A DNA stretch of 64,000 bases from Massilia antarctica (GTDB lineage: Bacteria > Pseudomonadota > Gammaproteobacteria > Burkholderiales > Burkholderiaceae_D). The position numbers and the translations under genes were made by a program. Below the pieces are notes generated by a model. That model did not search any database, was not told the DNA's origin, and worked only from the letters and a program-made list of their open reading frames with translations. The stretch's first letter is position 1. Every line of letters begins with the position of its first letter. The stretch covers positions 5,828,001 through 5,892,000 of the forward strand of contig NZ_CP065053.1 in assembly GCF_015689335.1 (NCBI RefSeq), given 5' to 3'. Positions 7,809-16,842 of the stretch are shown here, in pieces.

Positions 7809-8831
7809 CTACGGATGCGCAAGCAGTGGCGACTCCAGCAACGATTGCGCATAATAGGGATGTGCAGCGATGAAAATGCGGTTGACGCGTTGCTCCATTA
7901 CGCTAAAACCGACCTGAAGCAAATACTCGGGCAACTTCCATACAAAGTAACCCGTCAGCACATCGGCTTTGCCGGTCACGGGCAAACTCCCGACTTTCTT
8001 TACGACCGTTTCGGGCGTATCTTCAAATCGTATGCCCTTCGGCAAGTCGCCATCGAATCCCGCGGACCACGTCACACCTTTGCGTATGTAACGCCCCCCG
8101 CAGAGAATATTTTTCCCGGCTTGCTGCGAGTTTTTAGAGGCTCGGAAATAGAGCTCGACACCACGTGTCTCCAACGCATCAACCTCATGGGATCGTCCAT
8201 CTGGAACTGGGATCGAAGGGACCTTGGAAAGGTCAATACCGGCAAAGCCTGGGTGAGCGGCTACAGCCTTGGATTCCTTGCCGAACGTTGCCAGCAGCGT
8301 GTGGATCTCTGGTTGCAGAATTTTAGGCAAGACCGACGGCCTGGGCTTTTTCGATTTTAATCCAATCTCAAGCATTCTGATCGCCGACATATCCTCCGTA
8401 TATTCGACCAGCAGCCATGTATCTTCCATGTCCCAGCGTTCCAGCTTAAAAGGCGCGACAAACGGAAACTGCCAGGCAGATGGGCCGAGTTTCCCGATGA
8501 CCGCCTGGCGGCCGTCATCGAAGCTCAAGCCAAACGGCAAAGACCCGGTGTAGCGGACATGGCCGTAATATTCGTCGCCTGAGTATATCTGGACGTTGGA
8601 AATGATTGGATCATGGCCCGCCAGCAGATCGGACATATGGTAGAAGTCCGGAGGGCAAAACGTGATGGAGAAACCCAGCTTGATGAAGAAGATTCCACCT
8701 ATGGGAGAGTGCTCTGGCAATGTAAAATCAGGCTGTCTCGCGTAGGAAAAGACAGCACGATCGATATTGTCGAGCGGTTTGCCCAGCTGGGAGATAAACA
8801 GGTCGACACCGGGCGGAGTTTTTGGGTTCAT
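7809..8831 (-). CDS. Two-domain immunity-like protein of the T6SS effector island
   Basis: 340 residues, no signal peptide, no recognised family name. Two halves share a pattern: GSLPFGLSFDDGRQAVIGKLG in the first and GDLPKGIRFEDTPETVVKKVG in the second, each followed by an aromatic-rich strand region ending in V-x-F or I-like strands (LLVEYTED; LLQVGFSV). The same core (LPFGLRFESTLSEAIAMFG) occurs in the two 159-residue proteins upstream, so this is a tandem duplication of that fold. It is the last gene of the leftward VgrG-to-immunity run, after a 319-bp AT-rich gap. Inference: an immunity protein, or a decoy for a related toxin. The start at 8831 lacks a clear ribosome-binding site, so a later start is possible. 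Confidence 0.55.
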   Translation of the reverse strand: MNPKTPPGVDLFISQLGKPLDNIDRAVFSYARQPDFTLPEHSPIGGIFFIKLGFSITFCPPDFYHMSDLLAGHDPIISNVQIYSGDEYYGHVRYTGSLPFGLSFDDGRQAVIGKLGPSAWQFPFVAPFKLERWDMEDTWLLVEYTEDMSAIRMLEIGLKSKKPRPSVLPKILQPEIHTLLATFGKESKAVAAHPGFAGIDLSKVPSIPVPDGRSHEVDALETRGVELYFRASKNSQQAGKNILCGGRYIRKGVTWSAGFDGDLPKGIRFEDTPETVVKKVGSLPVTGKADVLTGYFVWKLPEYLLQVGFSVMEQRVNRIFIAAHPYYAQSLLESPLLAHP

Positions 8832-9150
8832 TTTAGACAGAAATGCGTGGTCTGTGATTCAGAATTGGCCGAATTGCCGGGAAGAGCTATCAGGTCGAAA
8901 AAATGACTTCATCTGGTGTGATCCGTATATAAGTTGTCGTTTTCCCGCTACCGAAATTTTGTAACTATTCAGCCCTTACAAATCAATGAGTTACGTGATT
9001 TGCACGCTTAAAAAAGGCCCGACTTATGCGGTATTTATAAAAAAAGCCGGTTTTTCGCGGTTTTCACCTGTTTTCAGATGGCCGCAACCCATTGATTTTA
9101 AATAGGTTTTTACAGCCTTCCCATAGGCTGAATAGTCACGAAATTTTTTA
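8832..9150. other. AT-rich spacer without a convincing gene
   Basis: 319 bp, markedly lower in GC than the flanking chromosome, with several A and T runs (for example around 9010-9060). No reading frame here has a ribosome-binding site plus protein-like composition. It may hold a promoter for the 340-residue immunity-like gene and a terminator for the two upstream paralogs; neither could be fixed to exact bases. Confidence 0.5.
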
Positions 9151-9630
9151 CTATTTTTCCTTTGGCGACAACGAAAAAAATGAAACACTTTTCCCCTCAG
9201 GCAAAAAGCACATGCCGACTCTGTACCCTTGAACGTTAGCCCAGCTGTATGCATGGTTAAGTGGCCCAGATCGATGATTGTTGCTGGGCTCCCCAAAAAT
9301 AGCAATTGCTTCCAATAGGGTACTTTCAAAGCGCAAACCAAATGGCAAAGTCCCTGAGTACCGAGAAAATCCAGTGTCATGATTTTCGCAATAAACCTGT
9401 ATTTTACTAAATATCATATCGCCATCGTCGTGAACCGGACCATAGGTTTCCGTATAAAAGTCATCTGTTTCAAACAGAAGTACCATGCCTTCGTTTTTTC
9501 GAACTATGCGCTCAATCGGCGTTTCGATAAAGACGGGGCGCTCAGCGATATTATGAGTGGAAAGGAATTTATCAAAATCCTTGCTCTGGGGTGGAAATCC
9601 AAAAAATTTGGCGACTTCAAGTATTTGCAT
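9151..9630 (-). CDS. Immunity-like protein, paralog 2
   Basis: 159 residues from the ATG at 9630, which has AAGGAGAATC directly upstream; a start further up (9651) has none. It is nearly identical in length and layout to the next gene upstream (MEIFDVAKFFGF there, MQILEVAKFFGF here; both contain EPSNNH, SGPLNHAYSWANVQGYRV and end FFSLSPK). DNA identity is also high over the 3' ends. Acidic, cytosolic, no signal peptide. The tandem copy beside a small toxin gene fits an immunity function with diverged specificity. Not recognised as a named family. Confidence 0.65.
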   Translation of the reverse strand: MQILEVAKFFGFPPQSKDFDKFLSTHNIAERPVFIETPIERIVRKNEGMVLLFETDDFYTETYGPVHDDGDMIFSKIQVYCENHDTGFSRYSGTLPFGLRFESTLLEAIAIFGEPSNNHRSGPLNHAYSWANVQGYRVGMCFLPEGKSVSFFSLSPKEK

Positions 9631-9668
9631 GATTCTCCTTCTAAAATCCAAGCTCTCGCAAACCTACT

Positions 9669-10148
9669 TTATTTTCTCTTGGGCGACAAGGAAAAAAATG
9701 AAACACTTTTCCCCTCAGGCAGAAAGCACAAGGCGACTCTATACCCTTGAACATTAGCCCAGCTGTATGCGTGGTTGAGCGGTCCTGATTTATGATTGTT
9801 GCTGGGTTCGCCAAACATAGCGATCGCCTCCGATAGTGTGCTTTCAAAGCGAAGGCCAAATGGCAACCCCCCAAGATAACGAGAAAGCCCACTGCCATTA
9901 TTCTCGCTATAAACTTGTATTTGAGTCAGCACCATGTCGCCGCCTTCATGCGCTGGGCCATAAGTCTCCTTATAAAAACGATCGGTATGAAACCAAAGCA
10001 CAATGCCTTCTTTTTCTCTGGTTATATCCTCCATCGGTGTTTCGGCAAAGACGGGACGTTCAACGATATCGTGAGCGGCAAGAAATTTATCGAAATCCTC
10101 GCTTTGAGGAGGAAATCCGAAAAACTTAGCGACATCAAATATTTCCAT
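9669..10148 (-). CDS. Immunity-like protein, paralog 1 (next to toxin)
   Basis: 159 residues, start ATG at 10148 with AAGGAAAA upstream, 9 bp after the toxin stop. Core motif GGLPFGLRFESTLSEAIAMFG, then a Trp/Tyr-containing strand region (SYWANVQ-like) and a C-terminal FSLSP. Its position directly after the toxin makes it the best candidate for the cognate immunity protein. It is acidic and cytosolic. The paralog at 9151-9630 probably arose by recent duplication. Confidence 0.65.
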   Translation of the reverse strand: MEIFDVAKFFGFPPQSEDFDKFLAAHDIVERPVFAETPMEDITREKEGIVLWFHTDRFYKETYGPAHEGGDMVLTQIQVYSENNGSGLSRYLGGLPFGLRFESTLSEAIAMFGEPSNNHKSGPLNHAYSWANVQGYRVALCFLPEGKSVSFFSLSPKRK

Positions 10149-10157
10149 AATTTTTCC

Positions 10158-10925
10158 TTATAAAACAGTGTTAATAATATGATCAATGAGGGCGTTCAGC
10201 TCACTCTCATATTCGGAATGCGTCTTTTTTCGTATTTCTTTTGCTGCCTCAGCGTATTTGGCGGCGCAATCTGCATCCATCTCCTTGCCTTCCGCATCTT
10301 CGATGCGTTTCGTGTCTTTTTCAGCAGCCTTTTGGAGCTCACCAGAGTCTTTCTCGATTTTAGCGCCATTATTTCGACCGCCGTACGTATCACTATGTTT
10401 TTGATGGTCCTTTCGAAAGATGGCAATTGTCCGGCCCGCAAGCGAAATTGCACCTTTGGGACCAAACAGCGCCTTCGTCTGGGCTTTGGTTAAATCGATT
10501 CCCCGATCACGAATCAATTTTTCGGCCGCTTTTTGCAGCGAAGCTTTTGAAGGTACATGATCTCGATCGAATTTCTTGTCCGCGCTTTTCTCCAACAATT
10601 CGCCGTACGTCCCCGCCTCGCCACACTTGAGCACCTCCGTACCGGCTACAACAGTGGTCGCATCCTCAGCAGCGGCCTCCGCCTGCGCCTCCGCGTCCAA
10701 TTTCGCTGCCTCTTCTTTTTGCGCATCCGTCATGCCAGCGGACTCGCCGGACGCGCCTTCTGATGGGGCAGTCTGATCGCTCGGCAAATTTTTTGCTTCG
10801 ACGTTCGGCTTCTTGGCATTCATCGTGACGAGTGTATGGACTACGATACACACGACAACGAGCGCAATGATTCCCCATCCAATTGGTCCGAGTGCAACTC
10901 CAGCTCCAGCCCCAAGTACCGCCAT
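10158..10925 (-). CDS. Putative T6SS toxin, membrane helix plus DHxPS nuclease-like domain
   Basis: 255 residues. The N-terminus is a Gly-rich hydrophobic segment (residues about 3-35, WGIIALVVVCIVVHTLV). An acidic Ala/Glu linker follows, then a C-terminal domain with RDHVPSKASL near residue 120, FRKDHQKHSDTYGGRNN near 170-186, and a charged helical tail. The Asp-His...His pattern resembles HNH/endonuclease VII-like toxin domains; this is inference, not a family match. Context is strong: 3 bp after the PAAR-like gene, with AAGGGG before the start, and followed by immunity-like genes. The N-terminal helix could be the region handled by the DUF2169 adaptor or used to enter the target cell. Confidence 0.6.
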   Translation of the reverse strand: MAVLGAGAGVALGPIGWGIIALVVVCIVVHTLVTMNAKKPNVEAKNLPSDQTAPSEGASGESAGMTDAQKEEAAKLDAEAQAEAAAEDATTVVAGTEVLKCGEAGTYGELLEKSADKKFDRDHVPSKASLQKAAEKLIRDRGIDLTKAQTKALFGPKGAISLAGRTIAIFRKDHQKHSDTYGGRNNGAKIEKDSGELQKAAEKDTKRIEDAEGKEMDADCAAKYAEAAKEIRKKTHSEYESELNALIDHIINTVL

Positions 10926-10928
10926 AGC

Positions 10929-11546
10929 TTACCCCTTTTTGCCTGGGACGAACCGCACGGAGGGCGCGGGCGACGTCGTGGATTTCTTTGCTTTGAGCGC
11001 GAGCGACATCAATGCTGCTGTATTGGAAAATGCTTCGGGTGTCGGTAGCGAAAGCGGCGGCTGACATTCTAAAAATGCCTGCTCGGCAGGCGTTTCCGCT
11101 TCAATAGCGGGACTAGGTTCGTCTGCGTCGCCCGCTGTCGCGGCACTACCGGGGGGACTGGGCACTTGCGCGGTGACGTAAATCCCAGGATTGTTTCCTC
11201 CATTCATAACGTTGGTATCACCCTGGCGCACCACGAATTTCTTTTCAGCGCGAAAGTGAGCGGCCGCGCCGGTGGGCTTCACATAGCCGTTCACCGTGTT
11301 CGACCTGACGCCTTTGGCCAGGCCGGCATCGTCACCTTTGCAGCTCGGCTGTTGAGTACTGTCCAATACGTACGCTGGATCACCGTTAAAGCGCACCGTC
11401 GACGCCACCGACACACTGTTCGACAGGTCTTGTGTAGTTGGATAAGGAACCGGCGGTGTACTGCTGCCTACAGGTGTTTTGTTAAAGGAAGGCGCAGTGG
11501 ACACGGCCTTCAAAATGGAATTTTTTCTTGCGCCAATCTTACCCAT
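10929..11546 (-). CDS. PAAR-like (DUF4150) T6SS spike-tip protein
   Basis: 205 residues. The N-terminal 120 are the Tox-PAAR-like/DUF4150 domain: SFNKTPVGSSTPPVPYPTTQ, a TVRFNGDPAY segment, KGVRSNTVNGYVKPTG and VVRQGDTNVMNGGNNPG. The rest is a Pro/Ala/Glu-rich extension without a toxin domain, so the toxic part appears to be the separate next gene. PAAR-like proteins cap the VgrG spike. The start overlaps the DUF2169 stop by 8 bases, which indicates coupling. This tip-adaptor-effector order is typical of T6SS cargo modules. Confidence 0.85.
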   Translation of the reverse strand: MGKIGARKNSILKAVSTAPSFNKTPVGSSTPPVPYPTTQDLSNSVSVASTVRFNGDPAYVLDSTQQPSCKGDDAGLAKGVRSNTVNGYVKPTGAAAHFRAEKKFVVRQGDTNVMNGGNNPGIYVTAQVPSPPGSAATAGDADEPSPAIEAETPAEQAFLECQPPLSLPTPEAFSNTAALMSLALKAKKSTTSPAPSVRFVPGKKG

Positions 11547-13020
11547 GCATTTCCTTTTGTACAGCGTTCGGTGCCGTTTTTCCGTGTTTGGTCATGATGA
11601 CTTGCTCATGCTCGTCAAGCAGTTGGCAGCTATAGTTCGCTTCGAATTGTCCGTGCAGGTAAGCGTCGACTGCGCGGATGTCCGGGGTTTTGGCAAAAAC
11701 CGCGCGCCAAACAATGCTGAGCATCCGCGTCTCGGGTTCGACGATCAAGGTATCGATCCGCATGGGGTCAAAAAACATGGATCCATCCCGCATCCTCATC
11801 AGCAAAGTGCAGACATGGCCGGGCAAGCGCAAGCGCAGAGCCGTATCGCCATCCTTGGTGAGCGCGGCGCCCGGACTCGCTGGTGCGCAAAGATTCGTAA
11901 GCTCGATAATCTCGTCGCCGCGAAGAAATTCGGTCTGCTGATCAGCTGGCGCTGCGTTCCAGACACCGAAGTCAAAGTCTTTCGGCAAGCAGTCGGCGCT
12001 GTCGACGAATTGCCGGTCGATTGTTCCGGCCAGACGACGACGCAGTGGATGCACCCTGGACCGCGTACCAAAACCGGCCACCGTCAATGCCTCTGCCGAC
12101 ATCTTTTTTGGATTTAGCTTCGGCATCTCGCGGAATTGTGCGGCTGTAAAAGCGCTGGCAACGGTTTCGATGCGCGGGGCCGGCAGTCGCTTCGCACCGG
12201 TGGCGTTCAAGTACCAGCGCGGCACATAACCACGGCCGACCGCATTGCTTTCAAATGCGCAGCGCGCAACGGCTTGCCCGGATTGCGGCACGTCGTCGTA
12301 GGACTGGGCCGCCATTTGATCGGCGTTGAGACGGTGCTTGCTGCGCACCCACTTTGCCGCCCGATCGCCGCGGTTGATACGACAGGCTCCGCCGTAGGCA
12401 TACTCATTGCGTAACGGAAAGGGGCTAAATACCTGTGCGGCGGTAAGGCGCCATGTGGGCAGGCTCAGCATTCCCAAGCTGGCCGCGCGCAACACGGCCG
12501 CTACCATACGTACCGGCCACAGTCTGCGAACCAGCGTCCGTTCGCCGGTCACCGTCAAGCGTTTGTCAACCAGGCGCGCACCCGGAACGGGATGCTGGCG
12601 CGCATGCTCCACCGCAGCGCGCCATTGCTCCAATCGATGTTCTTCCGGGACGACAAACTGGTTCAGGCCCTGTGGGCGCTCGGGCAAGTTCGCGGCATGG
12701 TCCGGCCGCATCAACACGATGCGAACTTCGCAGCGCCGCAGCGGCTTCCCAGGTGGCGCGTAAGCCGTGGCGTTAACGATGAAATCGCACTTCGGCTTGT
12801 ACTGGCAAAGGTCGGATTCTTGCCGCACGCTGCTGGCGTTGATTTCGCCAAAATACTCATCGGCCTCACACAGCGGCGCTTGCTCGTCCGCATAGCGCAG
12901 CACGCCGTCTTCCCCCCATGTCAGGGTCTGCCGGAGTGCGACCACGTGGAATGCCTGATTAAACTGGTCGATTCCCTCGAACCCAAGTGCGGGGAACGGA
13001 GTCTGGTTGCGAAATTGCAT
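11539..13020 (-). CDS. DUF2169 domain T6SS adaptor protein
   Basis: 493 residues starting MQFRNQTPFPALGFEGIDQ, a standard DUF2169 opening, with the usual DFIVNATAYAPPGKP and TGERTLVRR segments and the FPLRNEYAYGG block. DUF2169 proteins are cytosolic adaptors that help load effectors carrying N-terminal hydrophobic segments onto VgrG/PAAR. The gene lies between vgrG (11-bp gap) and the PAAR-like gene (8-bp overlap). The downstream toxin has an N-terminal hydrophobic segment, a fitting client. Confidence 0.87.
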   Translation of the reverse strand: MQFRNQTPFPALGFEGIDQFNQAFHVVALRQTLTWGEDGVLRYADEQAPLCEADEYFGEINASSVRQESDLCQYKPKCDFIVNATAYAPPGKPLRRCEVRIVLMRPDHAANLPERPQGLNQFVVPEEHRLEQWRAAVEHARQHPVPGARLVDKRLTVTGERTLVRRLWPVRMVAAVLRAASLGMLSLPTWRLTAAQVFSPFPLRNEYAYGGACRINRGDRAAKWVRSKHRLNADQMAAQSYDDVPQSGQAVARCAFESNAVGRGYVPRWYLNATGAKRLPAPRIETVASAFTAAQFREMPKLNPKKMSAEALTVAGFGTRSRVHPLRRRLAGTIDRQFVDSADCLPKDFDFGVWNAAPADQQTEFLRGDEIIELTNLCAPASPGAALTKDGDTALRLRLPGHVCTLLMRMRDGSMFFDPMRIDTLIVEPETRMLSIVWRAVFAKTPDIRAVDAYLHGQFEANYSCQLLDEHEQVIMTKHGKTAPNAVQKEMHG

Positions 13021-13031
13021 ATCGGTCCGGA

Positions 13032-15260
13032 TTAATTGATGTCAACGTCTTTGCCGGTTATCTGCACCGGCCCGCTCGCTTCAAAGTTAAATTTGCTGCC
13101 ATTGATGGTGACGCTGCCATCGGCCTTCATGACCAGGCTGGCTTTTCCGACCGTGATCGACAGTTCTTCGCCCGCGCTGATGGAGATGTTTTTGCCGACC
13201 TTGGTGCTCTGGTTTACCCCGACGATGGTGGCCATGATCATGCCCACGTTCAGGTTGTACCCCATGCCAACATTTTCCATGCGGCCCATTCCCACGTTCT
13301 GCATATAGGCCATGCCGATGGTTTCCGTCTTCATCCTGCCGACATTGACCGACCAGTTTTTCGCAATCCGGTCTTTTTCGTTCCTGTCGACCGACTTGGC
13401 GCGGTTGCCGCCGACATGGAAGGTTTGTTCCTTGCCCACATCCACGGTCTGGTTTTTGCCAATGCTGATCGTCTCGTTTGCCCCAACTTCCTCATCGCGG
13501 TCGTCGCCGATACTGATTTTCTCAACATGGTCAACCCGCTCCGTGCGATTGTTGTGCACGGTGATCAATTCGTCGTGGTCCACCGTTTCGGTTCTGTCAC
13601 GCTTGATATGATTGGTTTCGTCGCGGTCGACAGTCTTGCGCCGATCATTGCCGACCCACTTATCCTCATCGTGCTCGACTTCGGTGAGCTGATCCTTCTC
13701 CGCGTGCAACCACAGCTGTTCCTGGCCCATTTTGTCCTCGAATCGGAGGGCATTCGCATTGTTATAATCCCCACCGGGCGTGGACCGGGTTAAGATACCG
13801 CTCTGTGTCTTGTTCGCAGGCAGTGACCAAGGCGGCATGGTATTCGCATTCGGCACCATTCCGGTAACCAGCGGGCGATTTGGATTCCCATCCAGGAACT
13901 GCACAATCACCTCGGTGCCAATGCGCGGAATCGTCGTCATGCCGAAACTGGCGCCCGCCCATGGCGTCGCCACGCGTATCCACGCGGAGCTCTTCTCGTC
14001 GTTCGTGCCGGCGCGGTCCCAGTGGAACTGCACCCGCACCCGGCCATACTCGTCCGTATGAATCTCTTCGCCGGCAGGCCCGACCACCGTGGCCGTTTGA
14101 ATGCCATGTATCTTGGTTTCAACGCTATTGTGGTCCCGTCCGGCACGATAAGGGATGATCTTGCGGATGCAGTGCAGGCGGTTCTCGTAAAATGACTCGC
14201 TGGTGGTCTTGACGTGATAATTATTCGACGCGCGGTGAGTCACTTCCGTGACCAGAAATTCGCGCGCCTGGGCATCATCGTGACTGTCGCTCGCGTCGAA
14301 GTGGCCCGTCAGGCGGAACCAGCGTCCGGGCATCACGCTGCGATTATTGCCGGCAGCCTCGAACTGCTTGCCGGCCGCTTCAACCTCCTCCATGCGCAAC
14401 TGCGCCAGCGAGCGCCCACCGCCGCCTCCCTTGAAGCCCAGGGCACCGGTGTACTCGTACGACTCGATGTTCGGCACATCGCCCTGCCGGTTCACGGAAG
14501 GCAGCGCCGACAATACGGGGTTCGGCGACTTGAAGTCGAACGATGCCAACGCCACGCTGCCGGTGACGAGCTGGCGCCCCGGCGACCAGTCGCCGATGCC
14601 GTCCTCCAGCGCCGCGCCAGCATGGCGTTGATAAGGAATTTCGGGATTGCCTTCAATCGGCGCTGCGCTTGTCGAGTCGTCCGACAGCACAAGTTTATGG
14701 CCGGTGGCGCTGTGTTCAAACCAGTAAATGATGCCTGAGGACACCCAGCGCCGCTCAAGAAAATTACGATCACTCTCATCGAACTGGCAGCAATCGGTCA
14801 ACACATCGGTTGCGCCCTGCACCCGCCAATCCCAGTCGGCCAGGTTGCCGTAATCGCCGAATATGCTCGCGGTCTGCTGGTACATTGTCGTGTAATGAAA
14901 CAGGTAGTTATCCCTGCGCATGCTCAGATATTGGTACCAGGGCCCCAGCTTGGCCTCATAGAACGAAACGCCTCCATCAACGGATTTCAAGGAGAAGCTA
15001 AAAACCCGCCCGGTAAAGTAGCGCAGGGTTCCGTCACGACGCACCAGCTCAACGCACAGCATTTTCCCCTGCAACTGCTTGAGCGCGACGTTCGGGTCGT
15101 CGGACAACAACTCCACCGTGAATTCAAAGGGTCTGGACAGGCTCTCATACGCGTCGATGCGATTGACGAGCAAGGTCGCGGAAGGTCCGTCTCCGTTAGG
15201 AAAAGACAATCGCAAAAACCGGTTGTGCTGACGGCTACCGACCATATCCTGCAAACTCAT
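13032..15260 (-). CDS. vgrG: Type VI secretion system tip protein VgrG
   Basis: 742 residues with the VgrG order: gp27-like base (about 1-370, including FEFTVELLSDD and CQFDESDRNFLERR), gp5 OB-fold (VRVQFHWDR, SSAWIRVATPWAG, PRIGTEVIVQFLDGNPNRP), then a long beta-helix stalk of short D/N/V repeats (about 520-710). It ends near residue 742 with no effector domain, so it is a plain spike. No T6SS sheath, baseplate or ClpV genes are in the window, so this is an orphan vgrG island that would use an apparatus encoded elsewhere. It is the first gene of the leftward run. Confidence 0.93.
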   Translation of the reverse strand: MSLQDMVGSRQHNRFLRLSFPNGDGPSATLLVNRIDAYESLSRPFEFTVELLSDDPNVALKQLQGKMLCVELVRRDGTLRYFTGRVFSFSLKSVDGGVSFYEAKLGPWYQYLSMRRDNYLFHYTTMYQQTASIFGDYGNLADWDWRVQGATDVLTDCCQFDESDRNFLERRWVSSGIIYWFEHSATGHKLVLSDDSTSAAPIEGNPEIPYQRHAGAALEDGIGDWSPGRQLVTGSVALASFDFKSPNPVLSALPSVNRQGDVPNIESYEYTGALGFKGGGGGRSLAQLRMEEVEAAGKQFEAAGNNRSVMPGRWFRLTGHFDASDSHDDAQAREFLVTEVTHRASNNYHVKTTSESFYENRLHCIRKIIPYRAGRDHNSVETKIHGIQTATVVGPAGEEIHTDEYGRVRVQFHWDRAGTNDEKSSAWIRVATPWAGASFGMTTIPRIGTEVIVQFLDGNPNRPLVTGMVPNANTMPPWSLPANKTQSGILTRSTPGGDYNNANALRFEDKMGQEQLWLHAEKDQLTEVEHDEDKWVGNDRRKTVDRDETNHIKRDRTETVDHDELITVHNNRTERVDHVEKISIGDDRDEEVGANETISIGKNQTVDVGKEQTFHVGGNRAKSVDRNEKDRIAKNWSVNVGRMKTETIGMAYMQNVGMGRMENVGMGYNLNVGMIMATIVGVNQSTKVGKNISISAGEELSITVGKASLVMKADGSVTINGSKFNFEASGPVQITGKDVDIN

Positions 15261-15365
15261 GCCCTATCTCCCATTTCGTATTTTGAAAAGCCAAATAATA
15301 ATGCTAACGGGAAATTAAAAATGGTGGGATGTCGGCATCGACGCCCGGCATTTCCCATCAGGCTT

Positions 15366-15395
15366 TTGTATATTGTATACGATTTAAGCTATAAT
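15366..15395 (+). promoter_or_regulatory. Sigma-70-like promoter for the AP2-domain gene
   Basis: TTGTAT (15366-15371) and a perfect TATAAT (15390-15395) are 18 bases apart in an AT-rich stretch inside GC-rich DNA. This predicts a transcript start near 15,402, about 130 bases before the preferred GTG start. The 274-bp gap back to vgrG holds no gene. Confidence 0.55.
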
Positions 15396-15534
15396 ATTTT
15401 TAATTTAGCAACGTTTCAACAATGTGGCGAGGCCAATTGCAGAGGCGATGTCCGGCCGATCGTGTCACACCCGGCGACCGCCACCCTCGTTCCAGCCATA
15501 CGGCCCCAAGTGCGCCGCTCAAGGATTGATCAAG

Positions 15535-16725
15535 GTGAGTAACGACAAACCCGTACAAAAGTCACGCCACGCGCCTGAGCAGATCGGCATTTACCGGATA
15601 CTGCACCCTGTTCTGGGTCGCTACTATCAACAGGTAACGCTACATCGCAACGGCGAACAATTTGACAAGCGTTTTTTCGAGGCAGATTGCGGCGGCGAGC
15701 AGCAGGCGCTACGCGTGGCCCAAGCATGGCGCGACCGCATCATTGAACAGCATCCACCGATGACGCTTGCGAAGTTCTGCACCATCGTTCGAAAGAACAA
15801 TACCTCCGGCGTACCCGGGGTTTCTCGTACCATCAAGCGCCATCGCAACCAGCAGGGAGCGGTAAAGGAGCGAATTTACTGGGTGGCCCGCACGCCCATG
15901 CCCGGTGGCACTTCTCCTGCACGTAGCTTTTCAGTAAAGACGTTTGGCGAGGATGAAGCGAAACGGCTGGCGGTCGCGGCGCGCATGGCGGACTTGAGTG
16001 AACTGGAAAGGACTATTTTCCGATCGGAACTGCAACCGCAGCCGGTCAGCAATGCCGAAGCAATGAGCTTTCTGGACCGGGAGCTCGGTCGTCCCGCCGA
16101 ACGCAAGGCAGAGCGCGCCGAGCGTCAGGCCCTGAAAGCCGAACACAATCGCGTACGCGCGCAAGCGGTCCAAGCCAAGGTGCACAGGCTCCAGGAAGCG
16201 CAACTCGCTTCTCTGCGTGCACCGACAAACAGCACTGGCGAGCCCTATATCGGGCGCAGTTCGAGGGTTGGCGAGATCGCCGGCTACTGGCGGGTCAGCA
16301 TCGAGCGCAAGGGGAAAAAGTATCGGAAAACGTTCTCGGATGGCGTTTATGGAAGCACCGCGGCGGCTCTCGCGGCCGCGCAAACCTGGCGTGATCAGCT
16401 CTTCCAGAGCATGCCGCCTTCAAACAAGGCCGCTGTCGCAGCGAGAATCAACAGCACCAATACAAGCGGCATCGCCGGCGTCCACCTTGCAAAAGCGGGA
16501 CCGGATAAAACACCCGCGTCGTGGGTTGCGATGAAGCCTAAATCGAAGGGACAGCCAAGCCGATTGAAACGCTTTTCGATCGCCAAATATGGTCATGAAG
16601 AAGCGTTCGCGCTGGCCGTGCAGGCGCGCCTGGCTTTCGTCGCCGAGCTTGCTCAGACACCGCATTTTCAACATCGCGCTGCGCAGCAGCTTGACCACAT
16701 CATGTCCCGAAAAACAGCGCGTTAA
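15535..16725 (+). CDS. Bacterial AP2-domain DNA-binding protein with internal duplication
   Basis: The GTG at 15535 has AAGGA 9 bases upstream; an in-frame ATG at 15424 has no ribosome site and would add a non-protein-like leader. The 396-residue product has two similar halves. Each has a strand-strand-helix unit (YYQQVTLHRNGEQFDKRFFE...AQAWRDRI; YWRVSIERKGKKYRKTFSD...AQTWRDQL), then an AP2-like unit (NNTSGVPGV...FSVKTFGEDEAKRLAVAAR; NTNTSGIAGV...FSIAKYGHEEAFALAVQAR). A basic coiled linker (about residues 175-225) joins them. AP2 units bind DNA; no nuclease or integrase domain is present. Inference: a regulator or chromatin-like protein, possibly imported with the adjacent T6SS island. Target unknown. 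Confidence 0.7.
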   Translation: MSNDKPVQKSRHAPEQIGIYRILHPVLGRYYQQVTLHRNGEQFDKRFFEADCGGEQQALRVAQAWRDRIIEQHPPMTLAKFCTIVRKNNTSGVPGVSRTIKRHRNQQGAVKERIYWVARTPMPGGTSPARSFSVKTFGEDEAKRLAVAARMADLSELERTIFRSELQPQPVSNAEAMSFLDRELGRPAERKAERAERQALKAEHNRVRAQAVQAKVHRLQEAQLASLRAPTNSTGEPYIGRSSRVGEIAGYWRVSIERKGKKYRKTFSDGVYGSTAAALAAAQTWRDQLFQSMPPSNKAAVAARINSTNTSGIAGVHLAKAGPDKTPASWVAMKPKSKGQPSRLKRFSIAKYGHEEAFALAVQARLAFVAELAQTPHFQHRAAQQLDHIMSRKTAR

Positions 16726-16842
16726 GCGCATAGAACGTCGCGGCAGCATCCTATGTCGCTGCGGCCTGCCGAAGCGGCCCTTTAGCTCGCATTTCATCGA
16801 CCACACAGGCCACCCCCTGCCCTTCCTTACACAAAATTCAGC

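Noticed and set aside
10929..11546. Toxin domain within the PAAR-like protein
   Set aside because: The extension after the PAAR-like domain is low-complexity Pro/Ala/Glu; the toxic candidate is the next gene.
13032..13793. Plus-strand frame opposite the VgrG stalk
   Set aside because: Antisense of the repetitive VgrG beta-helix; no start signal.
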